64,000 bases of DNA from JAVKLU01 sp031538895 (GTDB lineage Bacteria; Pseudomonadota; Gammaproteobacteria; Burkholderiales; Burkholderiaceae). A model generated the notes under the pieces. That model did not search any database. It had not been told where the DNA came from and saw only the letters and a list, made by a program, of their open reading frames with translations. Shown here one piece after another: positions 43,173-52,711 of this stretch (within the stretch, counting starts at the first letter, position 1; each line of letters starts with the position of its first letter). The stretch is from the NCBI GenBank assembly GCA_031538895.1, contig JAVKLU010000043.1, positions 5,519 through 69,518 of the forward strand, in the 5' to 3' direction. The position numbers and the translations under genes were made by a program.

Positions 43173-44183
43173 TTAATTTCCTTTGGCTTGCAAGCGACGG
43201 CCTAAAGACACTGCGTAAGCGGCCGCACGTTCTTGCAAAATCGGATCGGCACTGGCAGTCACACCAGCGGGCAAAATTGTCGGAATAAACATTTGACCAT
43301 CACAACTTTGTCCGGTCACGCTATTCAAAGCCAATTGACCAAAAATCACTTCTGTACGATCACTTGGCCATGCTTGCGTGGAGTCAAGCAAGGGGTCACC
43401 ATCTTTTGGCAATTGCGCGATCAAGTCAAACAGTACCGCGCCTTTTTGCACACGTTGCGTGAATTCAGCTTCCAGAAAATCAGTACCTGCTGCTTTAGCT
43501 TCTTCCTCGTTCAAACCGACACGGCCAGCTGTCGGCTCAAAACGCCAGCGCAGCGCTTGCATGCCTTTTTGGGTTTTGACCATAAAGGTGTTGGCGCCCC
43601 AATACGGCACACTCGCGTAACTGGCAGGAACGGCTTGTCCGGCCAGGTATTTACCTTGCAAAGTCGTGTTGGGATGGGCTTTGGCAAAGGCTTCAACTTT
43701 GGCAGGATCGGGTTTACCGTCTTTGACCGGAACACGCGCCTGTAAAAACTCGATGAATTCTTCAGGTGTTGAGGCAAAGAAATGCGGCGCTGAAATGTGC
43801 GCGAATTCCCAGGTCTCTTTTTTGTCGTACATGCTCAAGGCCAGGCCGCGAACAGTGGTTTTGCCATTGTCAGGTGCTTTAGGATTGCCGCCGCCAATTG
43901 ATAAACGCCCGACCACTGGAATAGATTTATTCCGCTGCAAAAATGGAATCTGAAAAGCGGTGTTTTTGGGGTTGGGGGTAAAGCTTCCAGCGACACAAAA
44001 GCCCTTAGCGTGCGAAGCGCGTGCGGGGTGTTTACCAAAGACGCCGTTTAAGGCGTCAACGTCTTCAACCGGACCAGCGTAAGCACTCGCTACGACAAGG
44101 CTTACAGACAAGCTCGCTAATCCAGTTAAACACGCTCCGATGGGCGAGCGCTGTGATTTTGGGGGTAAATAAGATAAAGACAT
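43173..44183 (-). CDS. Exported catalase-family (mini-catalase) peroxidase
   Basis: 336 residues with a signal peptide (LSVSLVVASAYA) and a reduced catalase fold of the SrpA/catalase-related peroxidase group: ARASHAKGFCVAGSFTPNP (distal His), VVGRLSIGGGNPKAPDNGKTTVRGLALSM, FFASTPEEFIEFLQAR, and the proximal haem Tyr in AAAYAVSLGRRL. Expected to use haem to reduce peroxides in the periplasm. Divergent from aceE. Confidence 0.88.
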   Translation of the reverse strand: MSLSYLPPKSQRSPIGACLTGLASLSVSLVVASAYAGPVEDVDALNGVFGKHPARASHAKGFCVAGSFTPNPKNTAFQIPFLQRNKSIPVVGRLSIGGGNPKAPDNGKTTVRGLALSMYDKKETWEFAHISAPHFFASTPEEFIEFLQARVPVKDGKPDPAKVEAFAKAHPNTTLQGKYLAGQAVPASYASVPYWGANTFMVKTQKGMQALRWRFEPTAGRVGLNEEEAKAAGTDFLEAEFTQRVQKGAVLFDLIAQLPKDGDPLLDSTQAWPSDRTEVIFGQLALNSVTGQSCDGQMFIPTILPAGVTASADPILQERAAAYAVSLGRRLQAKGN

Positions 44184-44541
44184 AAGATTTTTTTAAATAA
44201 AGTGATCAGTTAACAAAGGTCTATCAAACATTTATTGCTACATTTGAAATGTCTAGACGTCCTAAAGTCGGCGGAATTTTGATAACGTTACAAGGTGCGC
44301 CAAAATTTTTTATGATGATGCGGGTGATGTCTTGTGACTGGTCTTATCGCTCATCTGAACGCTCATCTGAACGGTCATCTGAAAAATCTGCGCGACTTAT
44401 AATTGTTGATACAAAAATAACGGCCTTAGTAATAGCGGCCTTAGCAGATTTATCCGAAAAATTCATACGCAAGACTGATAAGACAAGCACGCCAAAAATT
44501 CAAAATTCAAAATTATTAAACCAACTCGTAAGGAGAACCCT
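44184..44541. promoter_or_regulatory. Divergent control region between peroxidase and aceE, with tandem repeat
   Basis: A 358-bp gap with no convincing gene. It should hold the promoters of the divergent peroxidase gene and the aceEF operon. Features seen: a palindrome-like ATGTCTAGACGT near 44249-44260 and a 12-bp tandem repeat CGCTCATCTGAA, three units, at 44348-44383. A ribosome site AAGGAG precedes the aceE ATG. No riboswitch recognised. Confidence 0.5.
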
Positions 44542-47220
44542 ATGTCTGAAGCAACACCCCTCACTGCACACAATGATCCAGAAACTCGAGAATGGGTTGA
44601 CGCACTGAAAAGCGTGATTGACGCGCGCGGCAATCTTCATGCGCATCAGCTGATTGAAGCCCTGCTCCAAGTGGCACGTGAGAGCGGTGCGAATATCCCG
44701 TTTGCGGCCAATACTGCCTACATCAATACGATTCCTGCTGATCAGGGTGAACATTGTCCGGGTAATTTGGAATACGAAGAAAAGCTGCGTTCATGGATGC
44801 GCTGGAACTCCATCGCCATGGTGGTTCGTGCCAATCGCGAAGACGGTGATTTGGGCGGGCATTTATCCAGTTTTGCATCGCTGGCCAATATGTTAGGAAT
44901 TGGCTTTAACCATTTTTGGCACGCGCCGACGGAACAACACGGCGGCGATTTGTTGTACATCCAAGGCCATTCTTCTCCCGGGATTTACGCCCGTGCATTT
45001 TTAGAGGGGCGCATTAGCGTCGATCAGCTGGATCATTTCCGCCGTGAAGTCGATGGCAAAGGATTGTCCTCTTATCCACATCCCAAATTGATGCCTGATT
45101 TTTGGCAATTTCCCACCGTGTCGATGGGTTTAGGCGCCTTGTGTGCAATTTATCAAGCACGCTTTTTGAAATATCTGCACGCTCGTGATATTGCCAAAAC
45201 CGACAACCGCAAAGTCTGGGTGTTTTGTGGCGATGGTGAAATGGACGAACCTGAATCAATGGGCGCCATTGGTGTGGGTGGGCGCGAGCATTTAGACAAT
45301 TTGGTGATGGTCATCAATTGCAATTTACAACGTCTTGACGGCCCTGTTCGCGGTAATGGCAAAATTATTCAAGAGTTTGAAGCCGAGTTTCGTGGCGCCG
45401 GTTGGAATGTGATTAAAGTAATCTGGGGCAGTTTGTGGGATCCTTTATTAGCCGCAGATAAAACCGGTGCTCTACACGACATCATGATGAACACTGTCGA
45501 TGGTGAGTATCAAAACTTTAAAGCCAAAGACGGCGCGTATGTACGTCAACATTTTTTTGGCAAACATCCTGACGCTTTGAAGTTGGTTGAAAAATACTCC
45601 GACGATGATATTTGGCGTTTGACGCGTGGCGGTCATGATCCACACAAAATTTATGCGGCGTTTAAACAAGCGCAAGAGCACGTCGGGCAACCGACGGTGT
45701 TGTTGATGAAAACGGTGAAAGGATTTGGTTTGGGCAAATCTGCTGAAGCGCGCAACACTGCGCATCAAACTAAAAAACTCGATGATGTCGCATTGCGTGA
45801 AATTCGCGATCGCTTCAATATCCCGATCAGCGATGCAGATTTACCGTCGGTACCCTATTACCAACCAAGTCCTGATGCGCCTGAAATCAAATATTTGCAC
45901 GAACGCCGTCAGGCACTGGGCGGCTATTTGCCGCAACGGCGCCAACAAGCCGATGAAAAATTTGCGGTGCCTGATTTAACCACTTTCACGCCCGTGTTAG
46001 AAGCTTCGGCGCAAGGCCGCGAAACCTCAACGACCCAAGCTTACGTGCGCTTTTTGACGATTTTGTTGCGTGATGCGCAATTGGGAAAACGCGTCGTGCC
46101 GATTCTGGTGGACGAGGCGCGGACTTTTGGGATGGAAGGCTTGTTCCGTCAAATTGGGATTTTCAATCAACAAGGTCAGTTGTACGAGCCAGTTGATAAA
46201 GACCAAGTGTCGTATTACCGCGAAGATAAGGCCGGTCAAATTTTGCAAGAAGGGATTAACGAAGCCGGTGCAATGGCGTCGTGGATCGCGGCGGCGACGT
46301 CATATTCGACCAACAATCGGATCATGGTGCCGTTTTATATCTTTTATTCGATGTTTGGTTTGCAACGCACGCACGATTTGGCGTGGGCGGCGGGTGATAT
46401 GCGGGCACGTGGATTTTTACTCGGCGGCACATCTGGGCGCACGACTTTGAATGGCGAAGGTTTGCAACACGAAGACGGCCACAGTCATGTTTTGGCCGCG
46501 ACGATTCCGAATTGCATTCCCTACGATCCGACCTTTGCGCACGAAGTCGCGGTGATTATTCACGATGGCTTACGCCGTATGGTGCAAAACCAAGAAGACG
46601 TGTTTTATTACTTGACCTTGCTCAACGAAAACTATGCGCAACCGGGTCTGGTTGCTGGGCAAGAAGAAGGCATTTTGAAAGGTCTCTACTTATTTCAAGC
46701 CAGCAAAGCCAAGCACAAAGCGCGCGTCCAGTTAATGGGTAGTGGTTCGATTCTGCGCGAATCTTTAGCCGCAGTGGAATTGTTGGACAAGGATTGGAAA
46801 GTGGCGGCCGACGTATGGAGCGCGCCATCGTTTACTTTATTGGCACGCGATGGCCAAGAAATCGCGCGCTGGAATTTATTACATCCCAGCGCAACACCGC
46901 GCACGCCTTATGTCACAGGTTTGTTGGCAAAATCAGAGGGGCCGATTATTGCCACGACGGATTACATGCGTTTATACGCCGATCAAATTCGTCCTTACAT
47001 ACCAGAAGGTCGTCGCTATAGCGTGTTAGGAACGGATGGTTTTGGACGTTCGGATTCGCGCACTAAATTACGCGCGCATTTTGAAGTGGATCGCCATTTT
47101 ATTGTCGTGGTGGCCTTGACCGAATTGGCGAGGGCGGGCACGCTTGATAAAACCTTGATCGCGCAAGCGATTAAAAAATATGGTTTGAACACAGAAACCG
47201 CTTACCCGGGAACTTTATAA
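44542..47220 (+). CDS. aceE: Pyruvate dehydrogenase E1 component (homodimeric type)
   Basis: ThDP-dependent decarboxylation of pyruvate, first subunit of the PDH complex. Nearly residue-for-residue alignment with the E. coli enzyme in the core: GDGEMDEPESMGAIGVGGRE, NCNLQRLDGPVRGN, DEARTFGMEGLFRQIGIF, GEGLQHEDGHSH and LGTDGFGRSDSR. 892 residues is normal. Operon with aceF 31 bp downstream. The lpdA (E3) gene is not in the window; an ABC ATPase follows instead. Confidence 0.98.
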   Translation: MSEATPLTAHNDPETREWVDALKSVIDARGNLHAHQLIEALLQVARESGANIPFAANTAYINTIPADQGEHCPGNLEYEEKLRSWMRWNSIAMVVRANREDGDLGGHLSSFASLANMLGIGFNHFWHAPTEQHGGDLLYIQGHSSPGIYARAFLEGRISVDQLDHFRREVDGKGLSSYPHPKLMPDFWQFPTVSMGLGALCAIYQARFLKYLHARDIAKTDNRKVWVFCGDGEMDEPESMGAIGVGGREHLDNLVMVINCNLQRLDGPVRGNGKIIQEFEAEFRGAGWNVIKVIWGSLWDPLLAADKTGALHDIMMNTVDGEYQNFKAKDGAYVRQHFFGKHPDALKLVEKYSDDDIWRLTRGGHDPHKIYAAFKQAQEHVGQPTVLLMKTVKGFGLGKSAEARNTAHQTKKLDDVALREIRDRFNIPISDADLPSVPYYQPSPDAPEIKYLHERRQALGGYLPQRRQQADEKFAVPDLTTFTPVLEASAQGRETSTTQAYVRFLTILLRDAQLGKRVVPILVDEARTFGMEGLFRQIGIFNQQGQLYEPVDKDQVSYYREDKAGQILQEGINEAGAMASWIAAATSYSTNNRIMVPFYIFYSMFGLQRTHDLAWAAGDMRARGFLLGGTSGRTTLNGEGLQHEDGHSHVLAATIPNCIPYDPTFAHEVAVIIHDGLRRMVQNQEDVFYYLTLLNENYAQPGLVAGQEEGILKGLYLFQASKAKHKARVQLMGSGSILRESLAAVELLDKDWKVAADVWSAPSFTLLARDGQEIARWNLLHPSATPRTPYVTGLLAKSEGPIIATTDYMRLYADQIRPYIPEGRRYSVLGTDGFGRSDSRTKLRAHFEVDRHFIVVVALTELARAGTLDKTLIAQAIKKYGLNTETAYPGTL

Positions 47221-47251
47221 ATCACATCACAAATCATTTTAGGAGCAAGTA

Positions 47252-48586
47252 ATGACGACAATATTAGTACCTGATATCGGCGATTTCAAAGGCGTGGCTG
47301 TAATTGAAATCATGGTTAAAGTCGGCGACACGATTAGTCGCGATCAATCTTTAGTCACGGTGGAATCGGATAAAGCCAGTATGGAAATTCCATCTACTGG
47401 CGCCGGTTTGGTCACAGCAATTTTGGTCAAAATTGGTGATACCGTGGCAGAAGGTTCGGCTTTGCTAGAAATTGATGCGGCTGAAGGGGCGGCAGCTACG
47501 CCAGCGTCAGCGTCAAGTTCAGTGCCTACGGCGCCATCAGCACCGACATCAACACCCACATCAACACCGGCATCAACTTCTGCCGCAGCACCTGTGTTAG
47601 CAACTGCGGCGGTTTCTGCGGCAACAGCGACGCACAGTGTGGCCGGATTACCTCATGCATTGCCCGATTCCTTACCCTATGCCTCGCCCTCGGTGCGCCA
47701 GTTCGCGCGCGAGTTGGGTGTGGATTTGAGCGCCGTCAAAGGCACGGCGGAAAAAGGGCGCATCACACGTGAGGATGTGCAAGCTTTTGTGAAAAACACG
47801 CTAAGCAGTGGCGCGATTCATGGTAGCGGCAGTGCCAAAACAGGCGGTAATGGCTTGAGTCTGTTGCCGTGGCCGTCTTTAGATTTCACGGCTTTTGGTG
47901 AAACCCATACCGAAACCTTGTCACGGATTAAAAAATTAAGTGGGGCGAATTTAGCGCGTAACTGGGCCATGATTCCACACGTGACCCAGTTTGACGAGGC
48001 TGACATTACTTTGCTAGAGGAGTTTCGCAAAAGTGAAAACGCCGCCAATCCTGAACTCAAACTCACGATGTTGGCGTTTGTAATTAAGGCCAGTGTCACG
48101 GCCCTGAAAAAATTTCCGCAGTTCAACAGCGCGATTGACGAGGCCAATGGCACGCTGATCTACAAGCATTATTTTCATATTGGTTTTGCCGCCGATACGC
48201 CTAATGGTCTGGTGGTTCCGGTATTAAAAAACGCCGATCAAAAAGGAGTGGGGGAGATCGCCAGCGAGTTGGGTCGCCTGTCCAAATTAGCGCGTGAGGG
48301 CAAGCTCTCACCCAAGGATATGCAGGGTGCCTGCTTTACGATTTCATCTTTGGGTGGAATTGGTGGGACGGCGTTTACGCCCATCATCAACGCGCCCGAG
48401 GTCGCCATTTTGGGACTGTCTAAATCGGCCGTCAAACCGCATTGGGATGGCAAACAGTTTGTGCCCAAACTGATGTTGCCTTTGTCACTTTCCTACGATC
48501 ATCGGGTGATTGATGGCGCGCAGGCGGCGCGGTTTAGTGCATTCCTCGGCGGATTGTTAAACGATGTGCGTAAATTGATTTTATGA
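47252..48586 (+). CDS. aceF: Pyruvate dehydrogenase E2, dihydrolipoamide acetyltransferase
   Basis: E2 core of the PDH complex with one lipoyl domain (residues 1-75, lipoyl Lys41 in VESDKASMEIP), an Ala/Ser/Thr/Pro linker made of PTSTPTSTPASTSAA-type repeats, a subunit-binding domain (YASPSVRQFARELGVDLS...) and the catalytic domain with LSYDHRVIDGAQAARF (catalytic His/Asp). E. coli E2 has three lipoyl domains; one is common in betaproteobacteria. The stop overlaps the ABC ATPase start (ATGA). Confidence 0.96.
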   Translation: MTTILVPDIGDFKGVAVIEIMVKVGDTISRDQSLVTVESDKASMEIPSTGAGLVTAILVKIGDTVAEGSALLEIDAAEGAAATPASASSSVPTAPSAPTSTPTSTPASTSAAAPVLATAAVSAATATHSVAGLPHALPDSLPYASPSVRQFARELGVDLSAVKGTAEKGRITREDVQAFVKNTLSSGAIHGSGSAKTGGNGLSLLPWPSLDFTAFGETHTETLSRIKKLSGANLARNWAMIPHVTQFDEADITLLEEFRKSENAANPELKLTMLAFVIKASVTALKKFPQFNSAIDEANGTLIYKHYFHIGFAADTPNGLVVPVLKNADQKGVGEIASELGRLSKLAREGKLSPKDMQGACFTISSLGGIGGTAFTPIINAPEVAILGLSKSAVKPHWDGKQFVPKLMLPLSLSYDHRVIDGAQAARFSAFLGGLLNDVRKLIL

Positions 48587-49572
48587 CGACAATGCCTCCC
48601 GCCTTGCTGAGTCTCGATCAGGTGCATAAATCCTTTGGCGATCTGGACGTCGTCAAAGGTATTAGCTTGTCGATTCAGGCGGGCGAGTGCGTCGGTATCA
48701 TTGGCCCCAACGGTGCGGGCAAAACCACCACGATTCGCCTCTGTCTGGGATTGGTCACACCCAGCAGTGGCACTATCACGGTGTTTGGTTTGCAGTTACC
48801 TGAACAGGCACACGCGGCGCGTCAACGGATGGGGGTGGTGCCGCAATTTGATAGCCTCGATCCTGATTTCACGGTGCGCGAAAACTTGCTGGTCTACGGG
48901 CGTTACTTTGGCATGAGTGACGCCAGTATCACTGCGCGCATTCCCGAACTCTTGCAATTGGCGCGCTTGGAACACAAGGCGGACGCGACATTGGGCAGTC
49001 TTTCGGGCGGGATGAAACGACGCTTGAGTCTGGCGCGATCCTTGGTCAACAACCCCGATTTAATCGTGCTGGACGAACCGACGACTGGACTTGATCCACA
49101 AGCACGGCATTTGATGTGGGATCAACTCAAGAGTCTGATGAAAAAAGGGCGGGCAATTTTGCTGACTACCCACTTTATGGATGAAGCCGAACGTCTGTGC
49201 GATCGCCTGCTGTTGGTGGATCACGGGCGTGTGATTGCACAAGGCAGCCCGCGCGAATTGGTGCGGCAACACTTGGAATCAATGGTGGTCGAAATTTACG
49301 GTGATGAATTGGACGAGGTGGCTTTACAGACTTTGACCGACACCTTGCGACCTTTGGCGCAGCGCACCGAACGTTCAGGCGAAACGCTGTTTTGCTACAC
49401 CGACGATACCAGCGCCCTGCTGGCCCGGATGAATCGTTATCAAACCGAGGCGCAAAAAAGCGGAGAGGGTATTCGCGTGTTAGCACGCCCCAGCAATTTA
49501 GAAGATTTATTTTTGAAACTGACCGGCCGACAAATTCGTGAGGATGGCCCACCGAAAAAGGAAATCGCATGA
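48583..49572 (+). CDS. ABC transporter ATP-binding protein (NodI/DrrA-like)
   Basis: ATPase of an ABC-2 type exporter: Walker A GPNGAGKTTTIRLCL, signature LSGGMKRRLSLARSL, Walker B LIVLDEPTTGLDPQ, switch His in LLTTHFMDEAERL, plus a C-terminal DrrA-type domain. 329 residues. Such ATPases need an ABC-2 permease (NodJ-like), which normally follows. Here only a 21-codon frame overlaps the stop by ATGA before an unrelated locus begins, so the exporter seems to have lost its membrane part. Confidence 0.93.
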   Translation: MTTMPPALLSLDQVHKSFGDLDVVKGISLSIQAGECVGIIGPNGAGKTTTIRLCLGLVTPSSGTITVFGLQLPEQAHAARQRMGVVPQFDSLDPDFTVRENLLVYGRYFGMSDASITARIPELLQLARLEHKADATLGSLSGGMKRRLSLARSLVNNPDLIVLDEPTTGLDPQARHLMWDQLKSLMKKGRAILLTTHFMDEAERLCDRLLLVDHGRVIAQGSPRELVRQHLESMVVEIYGDELDEVALQTLTDTLRPLAQRTERSGETLFCYTDDTSALLARMNRYQTEAQKSGEGIRVLARPSNLEDLFLKLTGRQIREDGPPKKEIA

Positions 49573-49634
49573 GTGCAAGCGCCACTATGCACAATCTTTT
49601 ATCGCCTTGTTCGTGTTGTTCAAATGGGTGCTAA
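49569..49634 (+). pseudogene. Remnant start of the ABC permease gene
   Basis: ATGA-overlapping start MSASATMHNLLSP... that runs 21 codons and hits TAA. The overlap with the ATPase stop is what a permease gene of this kind would show, but there are no membrane helices after it. A second frame in the same place reads FIALFVLFKWVLTDSWL, perhaps a frameshifted bit of the first helix. I read it as the stump of the permease at the left edge of the CDI locus. The rest of 49635-49767 contains only a small palindrome (CCCTAGCTTAGGG) and a ribosome site AAAGGG. Confidence 0.45.
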
Positions 49635-49767
49635 CCGATTCATGGCTAGAAACACCTTGAGTGGATAAGATCATGATCATCAAACCCTAGCTTAGGGAGC
49701 CGTGCCAATGAATCGCTTGGTTGGTGGTGCTAAACGGTAATTTTTCAACTATTAGAAAGGGTGCCAA

Positions 49768-50667
49768 ATGAAAGAAAAAAATTGTTTAACCCGGGCACGT
49801 ACTTGGTCCAAGCTAGGTGCGAGCGTTTCTCTGTTTATTGTATTGGCCGGCTCTACCGTCGCTTGGGCAAATGGTGAGACGAATAAGGCGGTGCGTAAGC
49901 AATCCAATAATCAGGGAGTGCTCGTCCGTATTAATGACCGTCCTTTGTTGCGTGAGGAGTATCTGCGCAACATTTTGGCTGCGATTGCAAAGGGGCAAAA
50001 AGACACGCCGGAGTTAAGACGAAATGTCTTTAATGAAATGGTGATGAACGAAGTGGTCAGGCAAGAAGCCCAACGGCAAAAATTTGATAAAAAGCCAGAG
50101 GTCACCAAGGCCCGTGATGAAAAAATGGTGGCAGTATTTTTGATTCAGCAAAAACAGCAAGCGGTGACGGTGGATGAAAAAGAAGTGACCGAGCGTTATC
50201 AAGAGGTCGTAAAGCGTTTAGGTGAGCGTGAGTGGTCACTTAGGAATGTGGTGGTCTCCACCGAACAAGCGAGAGATACCGTGCTAAAGGCCTTGGTACA
50301 GAAAAAAACTTTCACCGAGGTGGTGGCGCAGTACAGTGAAGCGTCTAATAAAGCGCAGGGCGGGGTGATTCCTTGGTTGACCTTCCCTGAGCCTGTGCAG
50401 GAAGGCAACACCGCTGGCTTGCCGGTGGCGGTGGCAACGGCGGTGACTACTTTGGCCAAAGGGGAGTACACCAAAAATGCCTTTAAGGTTGGGGAACAAT
50501 ATGTGGTTCTTTATCTCGAGGATGTAAGGCCGATGCAACAACCAGAAAAAGAGACGTTGATGGCGACGATAAAAGAACAAATTAAGCAGGAAAAACAGAG
50601 TCAGGGACAGCAAAACTACGTGTTAAATCTGATTAAAAAAGCCAAGATCGTACCGGTAGACAATTAA
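49768..50667 (+). CDS. Periplasmic PpiC-type (parvulin) peptidyl-prolyl isomerase
   Basis: 299 residues: signal peptide (VSLFIVLAGSTVAWA), an N-terminal SurA-like helical region (LREEYLRNILAAIAKGQ, VFNEMVMNEVVRQEAQRQKF), and a parvulin domain from about 150 to 265 (EREWSLRNVVVSTEQARDTVLKAL, YSEASNKAQGGVIPWL, GEYTKNAFKVGEQYVVLYLED). It directly precedes the tpsB and cdiA-like genes on the same strand, so it probably acts as a dedicated chaperone for the unfolded exoprotein or the barrel in the periplasm. That role is inference. Confidence 0.85.
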   Translation: MKEKNCLTRARTWSKLGASVSLFIVLAGSTVAWANGETNKAVRKQSNNQGVLVRINDRPLLREEYLRNILAAIAKGQKDTPELRRNVFNEMVMNEVVRQEAQRQKFDKKPEVTKARDEKMVAVFLIQQKQQAVTVDEKEVTERYQEVVKRLGEREWSLRNVVVSTEQARDTVLKALVQKKTFTEVVAQYSEASNKAQGGVIPWLTFPEPVQEGNTAGLPVAVATAVTTLAKGEYTKNAFKVGEQYVVLYLEDVRPMQQPEKETLMATIKEQIKQEKQSQGQQNYVLNLIKKAKIVPVDN

Positions 50668-50755
50668 TAAAAAAGCTGATGCCGAACCGCACCTGCGGGG
50701 GGCGGAGTGTCGCGACACATTCCTTACTTGCTTCTTTATCGTTTGCTTCCTTGTC

Positions 50756-52546
50756 GTGTGCGTCCTTATTCTCGTTCAGAGGCTGGCGCGGGGGGTATTG
50801 GCGGTGAGCGTCACGCTGGCAGGCGCTTCTGCATACGCGCAGGATGCGGCGATAGAGGCGGCTCAAAAAGAAGAAGTCCGTCGTCGTGCCGAGCAACAAC
50901 AACGACTTGATCAAGAGGCCAAAGACTTTAACGAACGTAATCAACGGAGCCAAGAACCGCAGGTCAATTTATCCACCCCCACCCCTAAGCCGATACCTCT
51001 TCGCCAGGGCGCGCAAGAAAGTTCTTCGCTCTGTTTTGACAACACACAAATTACCTTAACACCACTGCCGCAATTGGACCCAGAAGCACAGGCGCTTGGA
51101 AACTCCTTGCTGTCTCAATGGTGGTTAGGGTGGCGGATCCGCCGTGTCATAGCGCGTTACCAGGGGCATTGTGTAGATCGTGAACGATTGATTCAGTTGC
51201 AACAAAGTGTGCAAGAAATCCTGTTGAATGCGGGTTACACCACTTCACAGATCGTCATTCCCGAACAAGATTTATCGCAAGGCCAAGTCTTATTACACTT
51301 AATCCCGGGCATTATTGAACGCTTGGAATATATCGGCAACGACCCCTTAAAAGGTTCATTAAACTGGTCAATGCCAACCAAGGTGGGGCGATTTTTTAAT
51401 TTGCGAGATATTGAGCAAGGCTTGGAACAAATCAAACGAGTGCCTTCGCAGGAAGTCGATATGAATTTGGTGCCCGGCGAAAAATTAGGCCAAAGCCAAG
51501 TGTTATTGCAGGGCAAGCATTCTCAACCAATGCGTGTGAGCTGGACCACCGATAACGCCGGCAGTGAGAGCACGGGGGTCTATCAAGGTGGCTTGTCATA
51601 TTCATGGGACAACCCCCTGTCATTGAATGATTTATTGACGCTCAGTTACAACCGTAATTACGATGGGACAGACCAGGGGACTCGTGCTTGGAGCCTGACC
51701 TATCTAGTGCCAAGAGGGTATTGGAACCACAGCATTAATGTGTCGGGCAATCAGTATTGGCAACAAATTGAATCATTGTTTGATCGCTACCGTTCCAGCG
51801 GCGAGGGTCAGAGCATGGAATGGAAAACCAGTTATCTGTTTTATCGCGATCAAGGCACCAAACTGTCGCTACAAGGACGACTCAATAACAGTACCAGCAA
51901 AACATTTTTGCGTGATGTACACGTTCCGGTGCAAGATAAAAATCTGACCAATACGCAATGGGATTTGATCTGGAAAGAAGGGATGAGCTGGGGAACTTGG
52001 GACCTGACCTATTCGATTAAAAAGGGTTTGAATATCTGGAATTCCAACCAAGACGATCCGACCTTGCCAAAGGAACAGGGAAGCTATTTTTATCTGATGC
52101 ACTTGTTGGATGTGAACTTGACGGTTCCCTTTCAGGGCGGGGGCAAGCAATGGGAGTGGAATATTGCCGGACGGGTACAACAAACCAATGATTTTCTTTA
52201 TTCGGCGAACCAATTTGGTATTGGCGGACGTTACAGCGTGCGCGGATTTGACAGTCGCTTGGCGGCTGAAAAGGGCTTCTACGTGCGTCAACACCTAAAG
52301 TGGAATTGGCGTGACTGGCTAAAACCCTATATCGGCTTGGACTATGGCGAAATCTCGGGTTATTCGACTCGTTATGCGTTGGGGACGCGTTTAAGCGGCC
52401 ACACCATTGGCCTCGAGGGGCGAGTGGGCAACTTTACCTATGATTTATTTTGGAGCCACTATGGCGATAAACCTAGCTTATTGAGCGCGCCTGAACAGGG
52501 TATTTACGGCATTCAATTAAGCTATCAATGGATGTTTGGGGAGTAA
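50756..52546 (+). CDS. cdiB: Two-partner secretion transporter (CdiB/ShlB/FhaC family)
   Basis: Outer-membrane TpsB pore that exports the CdiA-like protein. Signal peptide ending AYAQD, a coiled-coil-like linker (EEVRRRAEQQQRLDQEAKDF), POTRA domains (FDNTQITLTPLPQLD..., LIQLQQSVQEILLNAGYTTSQIVIPEQ, IIERLEYIGN), then a 16-strand type barrel with the conserved loop motif YSVRGFDSRLAAEKGFYVRQ and a C-terminal aromatic strand (GIQLSYQWMF). No ATG fits the start; GTG at 50756 is the first usable codon. An overlapping frame with ATG at 50680 reads through the same region and a small frameshift near the start cannot be excluded. 596 residues. Confidence 0.88.
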   Translation: MCVLILVQRLARGVLAVSVTLAGASAYAQDAAIEAAQKEEVRRRAEQQQRLDQEAKDFNERNQRSQEPQVNLSTPTPKPIPLRQGAQESSSLCFDNTQITLTPLPQLDPEAQALGNSLLSQWWLGWRIRRVIARYQGHCVDRERLIQLQQSVQEILLNAGYTTSQIVIPEQDLSQGQVLLHLIPGIIERLEYIGNDPLKGSLNWSMPTKVGRFFNLRDIEQGLEQIKRVPSQEVDMNLVPGEKLGQSQVLLQGKHSQPMRVSWTTDNAGSESTGVYQGGLSYSWDNPLSLNDLLTLSYNRNYDGTDQGTRAWSLTYLVPRGYWNHSINVSGNQYWQQIESLFDRYRSSGEGQSMEWKTSYLFYRDQGTKLSLQGRLNNSTSKTFLRDVHVPVQDKNLTNTQWDLIWKEGMSWGTWDLTYSIKKGLNIWNSNQDDPTLPKEQGSYFYLMHLLDVNLTVPFQGGGKQWEWNIAGRVQQTNDFLYSANQFGIGGRYSVRGFDSRLAAEKGFYVRQHLKWNWRDWLKPYIGLDYGEISGYSTRYALGTRLSGHTIGLEGRVGNFTYDLFWSHYGDKPSLLSAPEQGIYGIQLSYQWMFGE

Positions 52547-52711
52547 GGGATAAGCTTTACCGGCGCATGGTTGGCCGCCGCCGCTCTTTACAAGAAGGGC
52601 TTATTGCGGCAAGATATTGCGGCAAGAGGGTGTGTCAATTTTTCTGCGCTGATCGGCGCATAATCGATCGAGGTCACTGAATAAGCCTATCAAATACCAA
52701 AGGGGTATCAC

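Noticed and set aside
44249..44608. 119-codon frame overlapping the aceE start
   Set aside because: It overlaps the well-supported aceE start and contains a slippage repeat; no family features.
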